From contig JBDVKF010000084.1 of the NCBI GenBank assembly GCA_039960995.1, positions 1 to 64,000 on the forward strand: 64,000 nucleotides of DNA. Reading direction: 5' to 3'. Origin of the DNA: JABSSA01 sp039960995. Lineage in GTDB: Bacteria; Pseudomonadota; Alphaproteobacteria; Rhodobacterales; Rhodobacteraceae. A program made the position numbers and the translations under genes. Under the pieces are notes generated by a model. The model was not told the DNA's origin and searched no databases. It was given only the letters and a program-made list of their open reading frames with translations. Of this stretch, positions 63,600 through 64,000 are shown piece by piece. Positions within the stretch are counted from its first letter, which is position 1; each line of letters starts with the position of its first letter.

Positions 63600-64000
63600 T
63601 CAAATGGCCAGCCGGTAAATCCGGGCTGCTGTTTTGGTAAAGACTTGGTTTCGGTGTGCCTTAGGCACCGCGTCTTGAAAAGCGGCCCAGAGATCGCTGT
63701 AGGATGTCCAGAGTTTTTCAATCGGATAGTTGGAGCCAAAAAGGCAGCGGTCCGGCCCAAAAAACTCTAGAGCTGTCTTGACCTGATCTTTGATGTGCTC
63801 GGGATCATTTTTGTGAATGAACGTGCCAAGCCCTGACAGCTTGCAAGTCACATTCTTGCATGCGGCCAGCGCGCTTAGACCATCAAGCCACGCCTTGCGC
63901 CCGGCTTTGCTGTGATCTTCAAGCATGCCGACATGCTGCAAGACAAAGGTCACATCCGGGCTGCTGTTGGCCAGACGCACAGCCCCTGCCATTTGCCCAG
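63600..64000 (-). CDS. Amidohydrolase 2 family protein (5' end outside window)
   Basis: About 133 residues, the C-terminal part of a TIM-barrel hydrolase, open to the right window edge; the ATG at 63992 is internal. Typical late strands: DVTFVLQHVGM (His ligand), NVTCKLSGLGTF and GPDRCLFGSNYPIEKLW (Asp-equivalent position occupied by Asn in GSNYP). The family includes 2-pyrone-4,6-dicarboxylate and fucono/rhamnono-lactone hydrolases. First gene in the visible part of the operon. Confidence 0.82.
   Translation of the reverse strand, partial: GQMAGAVRLANSSPDVTFVLQHVGMLEDHSKAGRKAWLDGLSALAACKNVTCKLSGLGTFIHKNDPEHIKDQVKTALEFFGPDRCLFGSNYPIEKLWTSYSDLWAAFQDAVPKAHRNQVFTKTAARIYRLAI

Overview
The window reads as a chromosomal piece of a marine alphaproteobacterium of the order Rhodobacterales (Roseobacter group). 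The grounds are the heterotetrameric sarcosine oxidase genes, the ccmABCDG cluster placed directly after yajC-secD-secF, a pair of VPLPA-type C-terminal sorting proteins, RTX/Hint-domain proteins, an ATM1-type ABC exporter and DUF1289/DUF3445-type proteins, all with moderate-to-high GC coding. This is inference from gene content; no 16S gene is present. Both ends cut genes: an RTX protein on the left and an amidohydrolase on the right.

Left part (1-13.7 kb): an RTX/LamG calcium-binding protein converges on an ECF sigma/anti-sigma pair. Next comes an AT-rich accessory patch (about 3.4-5.6 kb) with an acyltransferase remnant and two unrecognised genes, ending at a tRNA-Leu(TAG). Then a Hint-domain protein, a split NAD(P)H-hydrate repair system (nnrE and nnrD as separate genes), and glnB-glnA. 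After glnA there is a tandem duplication that carries a VPLPA-CTERM gene together with the glnA-type terminator. A MltB-like transglycosylase and an unknown protein follow.

Middle-left (13.7-20.6 kb) is a decaying accessory region. It holds an OLD-type ATPase-Toprim gene broken by one in-frame TAA, a DUF3445 protein, a membrane-tailed protein resembling DUF4261, a DMT transporter also broken by one in-frame TAA, and an ankyrin-like gene. The ankyrin-like gene lies between two 71-bp direct repeats, and related short repeats lie at several other gene borders here.

20.7-28.4 kb: one long minus-strand run yajC-secD-secF-tauE/safE-mth938-ccmA-ccmB-ccmC-ccmD-ccmG links protein translocation with cytochrome c maturation. 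ccmI lies elsewhere (54.1 kb) and heads ccmI-ruvX-DUF1289. 29.5-35.6 kb: serS converges with no gap on DUF2235, der, bamB and a YfgM-like gene. 35.8-41.1 kb: an RND efflux adaptor/permease pair under a palindrome-rich promoter; the permease has extra membrane segments. 41.1-47.7 kb: ABC exporter, LysM protein, LOG protein, sodB and two paralogous small secreted proteins.

47.7-54 kb: the sarcosine oxidase locus soxB-(gap)-soxD-soxA-soxG. The gap of about 1 kb contains a soxD remnant and two small membrane-protein genes. 56-60.3 kb: a phytanoyl-CoA dioxygenase-family gene, a TauE/SafE exporter, dusA and a DUF3179 protein. 60.3-64 kb: a tight catabolic operon (amidohydrolase, MBL lactonase-like, an SMP-30/isochorismatase-like fusion, SDR) that looks suited to opening lactones or hydrolysing a cyclic or amide substrate and oxidising the product. 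I found no CRISPR array, transposase or integrase. The most unusual items are the fusion enzyme with Ser at the usual catalytic Cys position, the repeat-bordered decaying region with two single-stop pseudogenes, the interrupted sox operon and the enlarged RND permease.
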